From positions 1 to 64,000 of the forward strand of contig JAMLIC010000040.1 of assembly GCA_023954375.1 (NCBI GenBank): a stretch of 64,000 nt of DNA, given 5' to 3'. Numbering within the stretch: position 1 is the first letter of the stretch; each line of letters starts with the position of its first letter. Below are positions 56,701-64,000 of this stretch, piece by piece. Origin of the DNA: Planctomycetota bacterium (GTDB taxonomy: Bacteria > Planctomycetota > J058). The position numbers were made by a program, and so were the translations under genes. The notes under the pieces are model-generated. The model saw only the letters and a list, made by a program, of their open reading frames with translations. It ran no database searches and was not told the DNA's origin.

Positions 56701-57860
56701 CCCGCTACATCGTCCGCGCCCGCTACCAGCAGGCGCAGGCGCACATGATGCTCGACCGGCCGGACTCCTTCGAGAAGGCCGAGGAGGCCTACCGGAAGGT
56801 GGCCGACAAGCGGCAGGACCAGGTCCTGCCCCGCTTCGCCTACTTCATGGCGCGGACGGCGCGCTCGGCGGCGATCGAGGCGCTCAAGGGCCAGGGCGAC
56901 CAGCTCGACCGCGCCCGGGGCCTGCGGGCGAAGGCGGGCCGGTTCGCCAAGGACTTCTACGACACGACCGACAAGGCGAGCCTGCGCGACGCGCACTACT
57001 TCTGGGTCGCCGGGACGGTCTTCGACGGCGGGCTCTACGCCGAGGCGGCGGCGATCTACCGCGAGGCGCTGCAGCGCTTCCCGCGGCCGAAGGTCGACGC
57101 GGCCGACCGCGAGGCGGGGCGGACGCAAGGGACGTGGGACACGGCGGAGATCAACTACGCCTACGCGCTCGTCGAGGGCGGCCAGCCGCGCGAGGGCTAC
57201 GACATCCTCGTCCGCCTGCGCGACACGGTCGACATCCGGGACCGTGACGACCGCCTGGTCGGGCGCGGGCGCTTCAAGGAGCGCCGGCTCGAGGGCCCCT
57301 TCAACGTCACCTTCCAGGGCCGCCGTCAGTCGACGAAGGTGTGGTTCACCGTCCTCGAGGTCGACGGGCAGGACCAGAAGTTCTTCGACGTGGCCCAGCC
57401 GGGCGGCGCCGACACCGAGTTCACGGGCGTCCTCGGCAACGACCCGACCGCGAGCTGGAGCCCGGCCGAGCAGCGCAAGCTCGTCCTGACGCTGAAGCGC
57501 GAGTACCTGGTCGTCGACGGCCTGGCGCGCGGGGCCTGGGGGATCTTCGAGCGCGAGAAGGACAAGGGCTTCCTCGCCAACCAGCTCACGGCGGCGATCA
57601 ACGAGCTGCGCTACGTCCTGCGCGGGATCTCGGAGACCTACTACCGCCAGCTCGTGGGCAGCTCGCAGCTCGAGCCGACCGACCACGCCGTGCGCCTGTG
57701 GGACGCCGACCTCCAGTACCTGCGCCTGAAGATGGCCCGCGAGGAGTGGCGCGAGGTGCTCTCGGACATCAACCAGATGCAGCTGCTGGGCAAGCAGCCG
57801 CCGGCGCAGCTGCGCGAGCAGCTGGAGCAGATCAAGCGCGACGCGGAGGCGAAGCAGTGA
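53793..57860 (+). CDS. Very large exported TPR protein
   Basis: 1355 residues with a signal peptide (ATLFTALALSSAPAWANE). A short beta-rich N-terminal domain (ITLVDGTSMTAESIREATTT) is followed by many tetratricopeptide-like helical pairs along the whole chain, for example YFLGEHYLRQGKVQDAFQAF, ALAYETVMTEFPDHEDGPDA and AINYAYALV-type units, with a C-terminal part (KVWFTVLEVDGQDQKFFDVA) that breaks the helical pattern. It is probably a periplasmic scaffold. The start codon was placed at the ATG before the signal peptide. Its stop overlaps the GTG of the next TPR gene by four bases (GTGA), so the two are translationally coupled. Confidence 0.85.
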   Translation: MRNAALTTTRAQTLARATLFTALALSSAPAWANEITLVDGTSMTAESIREATTTKVVFRLGGSNQERKAEEVARIVPSGDQSFDTAMRLFRDNGDAGRIESNLKRTLDRGEALYKPFAQYFLGEHYLRQGKVQDAFQAFEAVTALQKDHFYAPVGLYKIVEHQLANNQGPQAQQRLQRLASGEFGPVWRDKGGYMQARLQLQAGQHGPAKQSFARLASGASSPDVRHLASCGEATCELLANQTDSARRKFQSVLSAREAPAEAKGWAWKGMGDVLKASSPEEALVNYLRSFLLYPSNPEARGAAAAAAEVSQARGIGAEQRLTAVSRSPMNWSDFAGGQADAEVMRRTMQYVHAALVRRLAPGLAGKATGEEKAELEFLAADAIKVIAQSTNDAGLLKEYEDTLKALQQKYPNHGRAALAGIDGFMAAKDRALALISQSREETDPARRDDLMAQGRKLFVDNIEPFKRTIQDLGKQFDALNEKEMQGRLAADEEEKKHDIEFRRDLAEFLLAEAYASYAQTFGEKDAGREENLKKALAGYEHQINERGQFPRLLYYSFVGRVEVQLELGQFDEAIGNAREITDVEPPFMPSDPQQRKAIMDLIKDVCIRGYYAWVRALVKAGKFAEAVEAGRSIETKKNAQGWEDHPVGILLTFERAKALAGAGQGAQGAADLWTIIQKSMQVPEAEKIPALGMSRIGAGACRALSELSDVSGGEIYPPEVQYHVGVGYFLRQRPELAIAGFKGVLVAARTPAERREWVPKAVRQIGNLFFEQQRYLEAALAYETVMTEFPDHEDGPDAIKFSLSAAKRAIEQFGENPTNASTPITKLYKRIEQSAAASNVEQAVTIFMREAADLQTREQWVPAAEKYLAVPAEVDEEGGGKRKVSFYPNAVANAGYCYFQAYKKGKNQEHLTKAREALSKAVRLAREAKDLEAQSLAAFYLGELECDLERPNEALAALAPFDAELRGTTRYIVRARYQQAQAHMMLDRPDSFEKAEEAYRKVADKRQDQVLPRFAYFMARTARSAAIEALKGQGDQLDRARGLRAKAGRFAKDFYDTTDKASLRDAHYFWVAGTVFDGGLYAEAAAIYREALQRFPRPKVDAADREAGRTQGTWDTAEINYAYALVEGGQPREGYDILVRLRDTVDIRDRDDRLVGRGRFKERRLEGPFNVTFQGRRQSTKVWFTVLEVDGQDQKFFDVAQPGGADTEFTGVLGNDPTASWSPAEQRKLVLTLKREYLVVDGLARGAWGIFEREKDKGFLANQLTAAINELRYVLRGISETYYRQLVGSSQLEPTDHAVRLWDADLQYLRLKMAREEWREVLSDINQMQLLGKQPPAQLREQLEQIKRDAEAKQ

Positions 57861-58972
57861 CCCGCTCCCCCACCCACGCGATCCTCGTCGTCCTCGGCCT
57901 CGGCCTCCTCGGCGCGCCTGCGGCGCTCGCGCAGCAGGGCCGCGGCCGCGACCGGCCCCGCCCCGGGCAGCCCGAGACCCCCGCGACGTCGAACATCGCC
58001 ACGCTGGTCCTCGAGGACGGGCGCACGCGCGAGAACGTCGACGTGCGCGAGGAGAAGTTCGCCGCGATCAAGTTCCGCGACCGCGGGCGCAACGACGAGG
58101 TCCCGGGCGACCGGGTGGTCGAGATCCGCTACCAGTCGGCCCCGGGCTCGTTCACGGGCGGCCTGAGCCAGTACCGCGGCGGCGCCTTCGACCGCGCCGT
58201 GCAGAGCTTCACCGCGGCCCGCAACGCCGCCCAGGACGGCACCTGGGTGTGGTTCCACGCCACCTACTGGCTGGGCGAGAGCCAGCGCCAGGCGGGCAAC
58301 GCGACCGAGGCCGTGACCGAGCTGCAGCGCTTCCTGGAGAAGGGGGCCGACCACTGGCTCGCCCCGGCGGCGATCTTCGCCCTGGGCAAGGCCCAGATCG
58401 ACGCGGGCCGCCACGCCAACGCGGTGACGACCTTCAAGCGCCTGGACACCGGCTTCGGCGACGCGTGGGGCCTGCGCGGCAAGCTCGGCGAGGCCGACGC
58501 GCAGTTCGCCCAGAACCAGTTCGGCCCGGCCCGCGGCGCCTACGAGACCGCCGAGCGCAGCGCCAGCCGCCACCCCGGGATCCGCCGGCAGGCGCAGGTC
58601 GGCATCGGCAAGTGCTACGTGGCCGACAAGCGCTTCGACGACGCGGTGCGCTACTTCGAGGGGATCATCAGCCAGTCCGGCGGCGTCGACCCCGAGGTCG
58701 GCGGCGGCGCGTGGGTCGGCATCGGCGACTGCCGCTTCGAGCAGGCCAAGGCCAGCAACAACGACCCGAACCGCCTCAAGGAGGCGCTGATCGCCTACCA
58801 GACGGCGGTCGTGCGCTACGCCGGCGTCCCCGGGGCTTACCCCCGGGCGCTGTTCCAGTCGGCCCAGATCTACCGGCTCCTGAACCTGCCCGACCTGGCC
58901 AAGCACCAGGAGGACGAGCTCCGGAGCCGCTACCCGAAGAGCCCGCTCGTCCGCCAGCTCGGCGGCGGCTAG
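57857..58972 (+). CDS. Exported TPR protein with N-terminal domain shared with the upstream gene
   Basis: 371 residues from the GTG overlapping the previous stop. After the signal peptide (LGLGLLGAPAALAQ) comes a small domain similar in layout to the start of the upstream gene (ATLVLEDGRTRENVDVREEK, FRDRGRNDEVPGDRVVEIRY) and then TPR repeats (LSQYRGGAFDRAVQSFTAAR, AIFALGKAQIDAGRHANAVT, GIGKCYVADKRFDDAVRYFE). The shared start suggests the two proteins form part of one assembly. A CCCGGG inverted repeat at 59005-59022 behind the gene may end this transcript. Confidence 0.82.
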   Translation: MTRSPTHAILVVLGLGLLGAPAALAQQGRGRDRPRPGQPETPATSNIATLVLEDGRTRENVDVREEKFAAIKFRDRGRNDEVPGDRVVEIRYQSAPGSFTGGLSQYRGGAFDRAVQSFTAARNAAQDGTWVWFHATYWLGESQRQAGNATEAVTELQRFLEKGADHWLAPAAIFALGKAQIDAGRHANAVTTFKRLDTGFGDAWGLRGKLGEADAQFAQNQFGPARGAYETAERSASRHPGIRRQAQVGIGKCYVADKRFDDAVRYFEGIISQSGGVDPEVGGGAWVGIGDCRFEQAKASNNDPNRLKEALIAYQTAVVRYAGVPGAYPRALFQSAQIYRLLNLPDLAKHQEDELRSRYPKSPLVRQLGGG

Positions 58973-59111
58973 GCCCTGCCGTTCGGCCCGTTACACCGCG
59001 ATGACCCGGGGGTCCGCCCGGGAGGATACAACCCGAGGCCGGCGCGTGCGCTCCTGTGCCCACGCCTCGCCCGTGACGCGACAGAGGAAGTCAAGGAGAC
59101 CGCTCCCCGTG

Positions 59112-59834
59112 ATGCACGCTCGTCGTAGCCTCGTGATCGGCCTGCTGGCGCTGGGCCTGCTCGTGTTCGTGGCCGGCCCCGCCCTCGCGCAGGACGCCGC
59201 GCCCGCCGCCTCGGGCGGCGAGGCCATGTCGGCCATCCAGTTCATCAAGTACGGCGGCACGATCGGCTACCTGCTGATCCTCTGCTCCGTCGTGGCGCTC
59301 GGCATGTCGATCGAGCGCGCGATCGGCCTCAAGCGCGACAACGTCGTCCCGCCCGACGTCCTGGCCCAGCTCGAGCAGCTCTTCGACGAGGAGGAGTACG
59401 AGGAGGCCATGACGGTCTGCGAGTCGCAGCCGACCTTCCTCACCAACGTCGTCGCGGCGGGCCTGCCGAAGATCGGCACCGGCTACGACAACATCATGGA
59501 GGCGGTGGGCGAGGTGGCCGACTTCGAGGCCACGAAGCTGCAGCAGTCGATCTCCTACATCAACTTCATCGCCGGCGTCGCGCCCCTCATGGGGCTGTTC
59601 GGCACGGTGACGGGCATGATCTCGGCCTTCAACCAGATCTCGACCAGCCCGACGCCTCCGACCCCGGCGCAGCTCGCCGGCGGCATCCAGCAGGCGCTCG
59701 TGACCACGTGCATGGGCCTCATGGTCTCGATCCCGTTCTCGGTGGTGTACTTCTACTACCGGAACAAGGTCCAGCGCATGATCCTCGAGGTCCAGTCGAT
59801 CGTGGGCGAGCTGATGGAGCGCTTCAAGGAGTAG
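59112..59834 (+). CDS. ExbB/TolQ/MotA-family proton channel protein with signal peptide
   Basis: 240 residues. Unusually for core ExbB, it starts with a cleavable-looking signal peptide (VIGLLALGLLVFVAGPALAQ). Three membrane helices follow: YGGTIGYLLILCSVVALGMS near residues 44-65, INFIAGVAPLMGLFGTVTGM near 155-176 with the conserved threonine and glycine region, and GLMVSIPFSVVYFYYR near 205. The ExbB pentamer with ExbD conducts protons and transmits force. AAGGAG lies about 12 bases before the ATG; a GTG three bases earlier is possible. Two exbD genes follow at once. Confidence 0.92.
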   Translation: MHARRSLVIGLLALGLLVFVAGPALAQDAAPAASGGEAMSAIQFIKYGGTIGYLLILCSVVALGMSIERAIGLKRDNVVPPDVLAQLEQLFDEEEYEEAMTVCESQPTFLTNVVAAGLPKIGTGYDNIMEAVGEVADFEATKLQQSISYINFIAGVAPLMGLFGTVTGMISAFNQISTSPTPPTPAQLAGGIQQALVTTCMGLMVSIPFSVVYFYYRNKVQRMILEVQSIVGELMERFKE

Positions 59835-59893
59835 CTCCGGCCCCGGCGCGCGTCGGACGATCAACCCTGGCTGGCTGAAGGTCGAGGACGGTC

Positions 59894-60391
59894 ATGGCGA
59901 AGAGGAAGCGCAAGTTCGAGCTGGATCCGGAGCCGAAGCCCGACCTCACGCCGATGATCGACATCGTCTTCAACCTGATCATCTTCTTCATGATCGTGTC
60001 GGAGCTGTCGAACCTCACCGTCGAGCAGCTCCAGCTCCCCTTCGCCGACCGCTCCGAGGAGCCGCGGCCGGGGGCGCCGGAGAAGATCCTGCAGGTCAAC
60101 GTCATGCCCACGGGCATCGTGAAGATCCGCAGCCAGGCCTACACCGGCGACCCGCAGCTCAAGGGGAAGTACCCCTGGCTGCAGGAGTTCCTCGAGATCG
60201 AGGCGGCCGGCTACGAGCGCGAGCCGCCCGAGCCGGGCCAGCCGGGGACGCCTCCGTCGGCGCTGCGGGTCAACATCCGCGCCGACAAGGAGGTGAAGTT
60301 CCAGTACGTGCAGCAGGTCTTCGACGCCTGCGTGCGCAACGGCATCTACAAGACGAGCATCGGCGCGACCCGGGACGACCCGGCGAACTAG
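59894..60391 (+). CDS. ExbD/TolR-family protein, first copy
   Basis: 165 residues with the usual layout: a short basic cytoplasmic start (MAKRKRKFELDPEPKPDLTP), one membrane helix MIDIVFNLIIFFMI bearing the essential Asp in its N-terminal part, and a periplasmic alpha/beta domain (LRVNIRADKEVKFQYVQQVF, ending NGIYKTSIGATRDDP). It forms the rotor-like core inside ExbB. The periplasmic domain carries an insertion rich in Pro (EREPPEPGQPGTPPS). Confidence 0.93.
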   Translation: MAKRKRKFELDPEPKPDLTPMIDIVFNLIIFFMIVSELSNLTVEQLQLPFADRSEEPRPGAPEKILQVNVMPTGIVKIRSQAYTGDPQLKGKYPWLQEFLEIEAAGYEREPPEPGQPGTPPSALRVNIRADKEVKFQYVQQVFDACVRNGIYKTSIGATRDDPAN

Positions 60392-60427
60392 CGAGCGATC
60401 GACGGCGACCATCGGGCGAGGTGCGAG

Positions 60428-60964
60428 ATGGCAAGACGCAGGCAGAAGCTGATCCTCGACGACCCGAACCTCGACATCACGCCGATGATCGACATCGTCT
60501 TCAACCTGCTCATCTTCTTCATGTGCGCCACGAAGTTCAAGACGACCGAGGGCTTCATCATGTGCTTCCTGCCCAAGAACCGCGGGCAGGGGTCGGGGAC
60601 GCCCACGATCGACCTCAACGAGGTGCGCATCAAGCTCCTCTGGTACGGGGACGACGGCAAGCCGACGAACGGCGACGCGGGCTACGTGGTGGTGAAGATC
60701 GGCGACGAGAACTTCAACGACCCGGGCCACTTCGAGCGTGACATGCGCGGCACGGTGCCCGAGAAGAGCCCCGTGTGGACCGCGGTCTACGACAAGCTGA
60801 ACGCGTTCAAGGCCGGCTACAAGGGCAAGTCCGAGAAGGGCCTGCCCGTGATCATCGACTCGCGCAAGCAGGTGCCCACGAAGTACATCGTGAGCATCCT
60901 GAACGAGGTCGTCCGGGCCGGGATCCAGGACGTGACGTTCGCCGCGCCGGAGATCGAGTACTGA
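60428..60964 (+). CDS. ExbD/TolR-family protein, second copy
   Basis: 178 residues, a divergent tandem copy of the preceding gene. The same start (RRRQKLILDDPNLDITPMID) and membrane helix with Asp (IDIVFNLLIFFMCATKF) are present, but the periplasmic domain is different and longer (TIDLNEVRIKLLWYGDDGKP, LPVIIDSRKQVPTKYIVSIL). Two distinct ExbD proteins beside one ExbB suggest a hetero-oligomeric motor, as seen in some gliding or envelope-transport systems (family knowledge; the application here is inference). Confidence 0.92.
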   Translation: MARRRQKLILDDPNLDITPMIDIVFNLLIFFMCATKFKTTEGFIMCFLPKNRGQGSGTPTIDLNEVRIKLLWYGDDGKPTNGDAGYVVVKIGDENFNDPGHFERDMRGTVPEKSPVWTAVYDKLNAFKAGYKGKSEKGLPVIIDSRKQVPTKYIVSILNEVVRAGIQDVTFAAPEIEY

Positions 60965-61005
60965 GCGAGCGAGTGCTGAGCGCCGCTCAGCGCCCTTGAT
61001 CGGAG

Positions 61006-61082
61006 CACGAAGGCAACGAAGACCCACGGAGGTCACGGAGGTGGCTCTCTCCGTGTCCTCCGTCGACTTCGTTACCTTCGTG
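61006..61082. repeat. Near-perfect inverted repeat of the CACGGAGG family, copy 2
   Basis: A 77-bp palindrome directly behind the second exbD gene. The left arm CACGAAGGCAACGAAG...CACGGAGGTCACGGAGG pairs with the right arm CCTCCGTGTCCTCCGTCGACTTCGTTACCTTCGTG with few mismatches. The CACGGAGG and CACGAAGG units alternate within each arm. It is related to the element at 50482-50587. Confidence 0.88.
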
Positions 61083-61140
61083 TCCAATCTGCGGCCGTGC
61101 GACCGCGCTTCGAGCGCCCCTCCGCCCCGCCCGCCCCCGG

Positions 61141-61146
61141 TAGAAT
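61141..61146 (+). promoter_or_regulatory. -10 element (TAGAAT) of the phosphotransacetylase-like gene
   Basis: TAGAAT stands 35 bases before the GTG at 61182, with AGGAGGAG as Shine-Dalgarno site at 61169-61176. No -35 hexamer is evident in the C-rich upstream DNA. Confidence 0.5.
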
Positions 61147-61181
61147 CGGGGCTGGCCAGGCAGGGCCCAGGAGGAGCCGGC

Positions 61182-63805
61182 GTGAGCGATCCATGCCAGG
61201 AGCCGGACCTCCGGCCCGAGCGGGTGACCGTCCTCGACGCGCCCGGCGCCGAGGGCGCCGAGGCGCTGGCCGCGGCCTTCGCCCGGGCGGCGCTCGAGCC
61301 CCTGGCGCTCGCGCTGCCCGAGCGCGAGCAGGCGGCCGTGGTCGTGCTGTGCCGCGGGCTGGCGAGCCCCTGCGCCGCGTTCGTGCTGCGGCGCCCGGCG
61401 CGCGACGGGGAGCAGGACCCGGTCGAGCTCGCACGCCACCTCGCCCTCGAGACGGCGCGGCCGGTGGTCGTGGCCGAGCAGGCGGCGCGGGCGCGCAACG
61501 CTGCGGCCGTCCTCGCGGCGCTCGCCGGCGTCGAGGCGGAGGCCGCCCGCGACGACCTCTCGGCGCCGCAGGGGCAGGGCCCCCGCCGCGTGGGCCTGCG
61601 GGGGCGCGCGGCCGACCTCGCCCCGGTGCTCCGTGCCGCGGGCCTGGCGGCGGAGCAGGTCGTCGTCCTCGAGGACGCGGCCGAGGACCCCGCGGCCCGC
61701 CCCCCCGGCGACGTGGCGGCGGTGCTCGGCAGGCCACCCGCGGAGGCGCGGCCGGAGCCGCCGCCGCCGCCGGACGTCGTCGTCGACCCGGACGGCGTGG
61801 ACCCGGACGGCGTCGACGCTGACGTGACCGGCGCCGACCCCGACGCGGCCTCCGGGCCGGACGCCGGCGACGACGCCCCCGCGCGCGCCGCGTGGGTCGA
61901 GGCCGACGTCGACCTCGTCCTGCCGTGGCTCGTCCGCGCCGCGGTCGACCACGCGCGCGGCCCCGCGCTCCTCGACGACGAGGCGTGCGGCGCCCTGGCC
62001 CGCGCCCTGGCCGGCCTGGCCCTCCACGGGCGCCTCCCGGCCGCGGAGGACCCGCGGCTCCTGGTGACCCTGGCGCCGGCCGCGGCCGTGGCGCTCGAGG
62101 AGGCCGCAGGGCGCGCCCGGCCTGCCGAGGGCGAGGCGCCGGTCGAGGGCGAGGCGCCGGCCCCGGCGCGGCTCGGCCCGGCGGTCGACGCGGCGGCCTA
62201 CGCCGAGGCGCTGGCGGACCTCCGCTCGCCCCTGCGCCGGGCCCTGCGGCCGGCGCTCGACGCGGCGCGCGCCACCCCGCGGCGCCTCGTCTTCAGCGAC
62301 GGCGACGACGCCCGCGTCGTCCGCGCCGCGCGCGCGCTCGCCGACGCGGGGCTGGCCGTGCCCTGGCTCCTGGGCGACCTCTTCCGCCTCGAGACCCGCG
62401 CCCGCGAGCAGGGGGTCTCCCTCAAGGGGATCCGCGTGCTCGATCCGGCGCGCGACAAGCGGCGCGCCACGTTCGGCGAGGCGCTCGGGCGGCGCCTCGG
62501 GCCCGGCGCGCTCTCGCCCGACGAGGCCGCGCGCCGCGCGGAGGCGCCCGCCGCCTTCGCCGCCCTGGCGGTGCTCCAGGGCGAGGCCGACGCCGCGCTC
62601 CTCACGGACGCCCGCGTCGACGGCCTCGAGGCGCTCGACCTCGCGCCCGACCTGCTCGGCCGCCGCGGCGAGCACACCCACCTCGCCGGCGCGCACCTCG
62701 TCGCCGTCGGCGGCCGCGTGCTCGTCGTGAGCGACACGGCCGGCGCGTCGGACCCCACGAGCGAGGAGGTCGCCGACGCGGCCCTGCAGGCGGCCTGGCT
62801 CGCCCGCCACCTCCTGGCCCGCGCGCCCCGCGTGGCGCTCCTCTCCTACACGGCCGCCGGCCCCACGGCCGGGCGCGACGACCCGAGCGTGCGGCGCCTG
62901 GCGCTGGCCCGCGACGTGGCGCGCGCGAGGGCGCCCGACCTCGAGGTCGAGGGGCCGACGACGATCGAGGCCGTCCTCGCCGCGCCGGCGGAGGACGACG
63001 TCGCGCAGGTGCTCGTCGTCGCCGACCGCGCGGCGGGCGCGACGCTCGTGGGCGCCCTGCGCGCCCTGGCGGGCGCGGAGGCCCTCGGGCCGCTGGCGCC
63101 GGCGCTCGGCCGGCCGGTGACGGTCGCGCCCCGCGGCGCCGCCGCGACGGTCGACGACCTCGTCCTCCTGGGCGCGCTGACGTGCGCCCTGGCGAGCGCG
63201 CCGGCGAAGGCGGAGGGCGACGACGCGCCGTCGCGGGCCTACCGGACGACGGGTCGGCTGGGCGCGACCACCCCGGCGCCGCCGGTCACGCGCGACGCGG
63301 CGAAGCGCGAGGACGTCGGGAGCGGGCCGGCGCCGAAGCGCGAGGACGCCGGGCGCGGCGCGCCGGAGACGACGCGCGCGGACGCGGGCCCGGCCCCGGA
63401 GCCGAAGCGCGCGGACGCGGGCCCGGGCGCGGAGCCGAAGCGCGCGGACGCGGAGCCGAAGCGCGCGGACGCGGAGCCGAGGCGCGCGGACGCGGGGCGA
63501 TCGGCGCCGCAGCCGAAGCGCGAGGAGCCCCCGCGCGGCGGGCCGCCCACCGCCGACCCGCGGCGCGACGAGGCGCCTGCCCGGCAGGCCGCCCCCGCGA
63601 GGCCGGGCCGCCCGTCCGCCCGCCGGTGGGCGGGCCGGCCGCCGCGCCCAGGCGCGAGGCGCCGCCCGCCCGTCCGGAGCAGCGCCCCGACGCGCCGCGA
63701 CGCGCCTCCGGCCTCGCCGAGACGCCCTCGGACGTCCGCCAGCCTGCGCCGACGCGCACGCCGTCGCGCCCGGCGCCCGGTCGGCCGCCGGCGGGAGGGG
63801 AGTGA
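61182..63805 (+). CDS. Degenerate phosphotransacetylase-domain protein (MaeB-like), with a frameshift near 63570-63625
   Basis: A GTG at 61182 opens a frame that reads as protein for 2.4 kb. The N-terminal 230 residues are unrecognised; a middle part (DLVLPWLVRAAVDHARGPAL) recalls the end of an NAD(P)-binding malic-enzyme domain. From about residue 365 it resembles the phosphate acetyl/butyryltransferase domain of MaeB-type malic enzymes (TPRRLVFSDGDDARVVRAAR, VGGRVLVVSDTAGASDPTSE, PRVALLSYTAAGPTAGRDDP). Canonical catalytic residues look eroded, so it may be regulatory. A tail of EPKRADA-type repeats follows. Between about 63570 and 63625 sensible coding moves to the -1 frame, which ends with GLAETPSDVRQ and PPAGGE at 63805. 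This is either a sequencing error, a mutation or programmed shifting in GC-rich repeats. Confidence 0.6.
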
Positions 63806-63811
63806 GCCCGG

Positions 63812-64000
63812 GTGCGCAACTCCGACCGCCCCGACGTCGGCCGCGGCGGCCTCCTCGAGCTGCTCGACCGCTACCCGGTGTGCTTCGGCCTCCTCGGCGC
63901 CAACCTCGCCCTGTTCCTGTTCGCCCTCAGCCGCGGCGGCGGGGGCTTCGCCGTGCCGACCGACGTCCTCTTCGACCTCGGCGCCAACGTCTGGCCGGTC
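63812..64000 (+). CDS. Rhomboid-family intramembrane protease, N-terminal fragment
   Basis: Only the first 63 residues are in the window. The GTG at 63812 follows GGGAGGGG. A cytoplasmic start (RGGLLELLDRYPVCFGLLGA) leads into the first membrane helix (NLALFLFALSRG) and then FAVPTDVLFDLGANVWPV. This matches the usual rhomboid entry, in which a GA-N or GAN turn precedes the first amphipathic loop and the GxSG serine helix. The catalytic Ser and His lie beyond the window end, so activity cannot be judged. Confidence 0.6.
   Translation, partial: MRNSDRPDVGRGGLLELLDRYPVCFGLLGANLALFLFALSRGGGGFAVPTDVLFDLGANVWPV

Noticed and set aside
61892..63805. An independent gene starting at 61892
   Set aside because: Up to about 63570 this frame is a Arg/Ala/Gly-rich shadow of the phosphotransacetylase-like frame; only its last 180-230 bases look like real coding sequence.

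Overview
This is a very GC-rich window, well over 70% by eye. The bacterium has an outer membrane: there are LptD-like and secretin proteins, lipoboxes, ExbB/ExbD and a TamB/AsmA-like giant. It carries no rRNA or tRNA gene, CRISPR array, phage or transposase that I can see. Several traits suggest a Planctomycetota-like lineage or another deep Gram-negative group: a sigma factor paired with a zinc-finger/VWA anti-sigma, an mraZ outside a division cluster, bacterial RING-like and PH-like proteins, an insertion in ValRS, and CACGGAGG-type inverted repeats. That placement is inference only.

Layout. 47-2993 (minus): an ECF sigma factor and a translationally overlapping membrane regulator. 3027-8160 (minus): two tandem paralogues, each 702 aa, of membrane spermidine-synthase-like methyltransferases, separated by a minisatellite of 82-bp and 137-bp units. 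8296-10652: fmt and rsmB. 10628-11822 (minus): two PH-like membrane genes, one frameshifted. 11958-13901: glgB. 13945-21570 (minus): an FGE-like protein, a lipoprotein and an alpha-2-macroglobulin. 22014-23103: mraZ with a promoter and operator, plus two small genes. 23158-29207 (minus): an acidic protein, an AsmA/TamB-like protein and a Pro/Glu-rich lipoprotein. 29394-35263: a C45 hydrolase, a convergent PD40-M28-PDZ peptidase, a membrane protein and a SWIM/PolX-like protein. 35267-41606: redox genes around valS and a PhyH dioxygenase. 41713-46151: an LptD-like barrel, RidA, a bifunctional-nuclease-family protein and a family 4 uracil-DNA glycosylase. 46464-60964: a long run of PilM/PilN, PilO-like, FN3-like, secretin, two TPR proteins, ExbB and two ExbD. 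61182 to the end: a degenerate phosphotransacetylase-domain protein with a frameshift, then the start of a rhomboid protease.

The main discovery is a pair of probable selenoproteins that ordinary gene calling truncates. At 35267-35854 (minus) a thioredoxin-like gene has an in-frame UGA at the first position of a UxxC motif (U-G-G-C), preceded by a strong Shine-Dalgarno site and ATG. At 40161-40760 (minus) a redoxin reads ...AYG-UGA-PVKY-UGA; its relatives usually end in YGCSVKY. Thirteen bases after that UGA lies a perfect 9-bp hairpin with a GGC loop, as expected for a bacterial SECIS. A DsbD-alpha-like protein is encoded directly upstream of the redoxin, so these genes may form an envelope thiol/selenol redox module.

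Second in interest is the 46464-60964 locus, where pilus-type inner-membrane parts and a secretin are joined to large TPR proteins and an ExbB-ExbD-ExbD motor, with no pilin or ATPase in view. Structured non-coding DNA also stands out: the 5188-6063 minisatellite, two long CACGGAGG inverted repeats, and a strongly folded region at 46170-46299.
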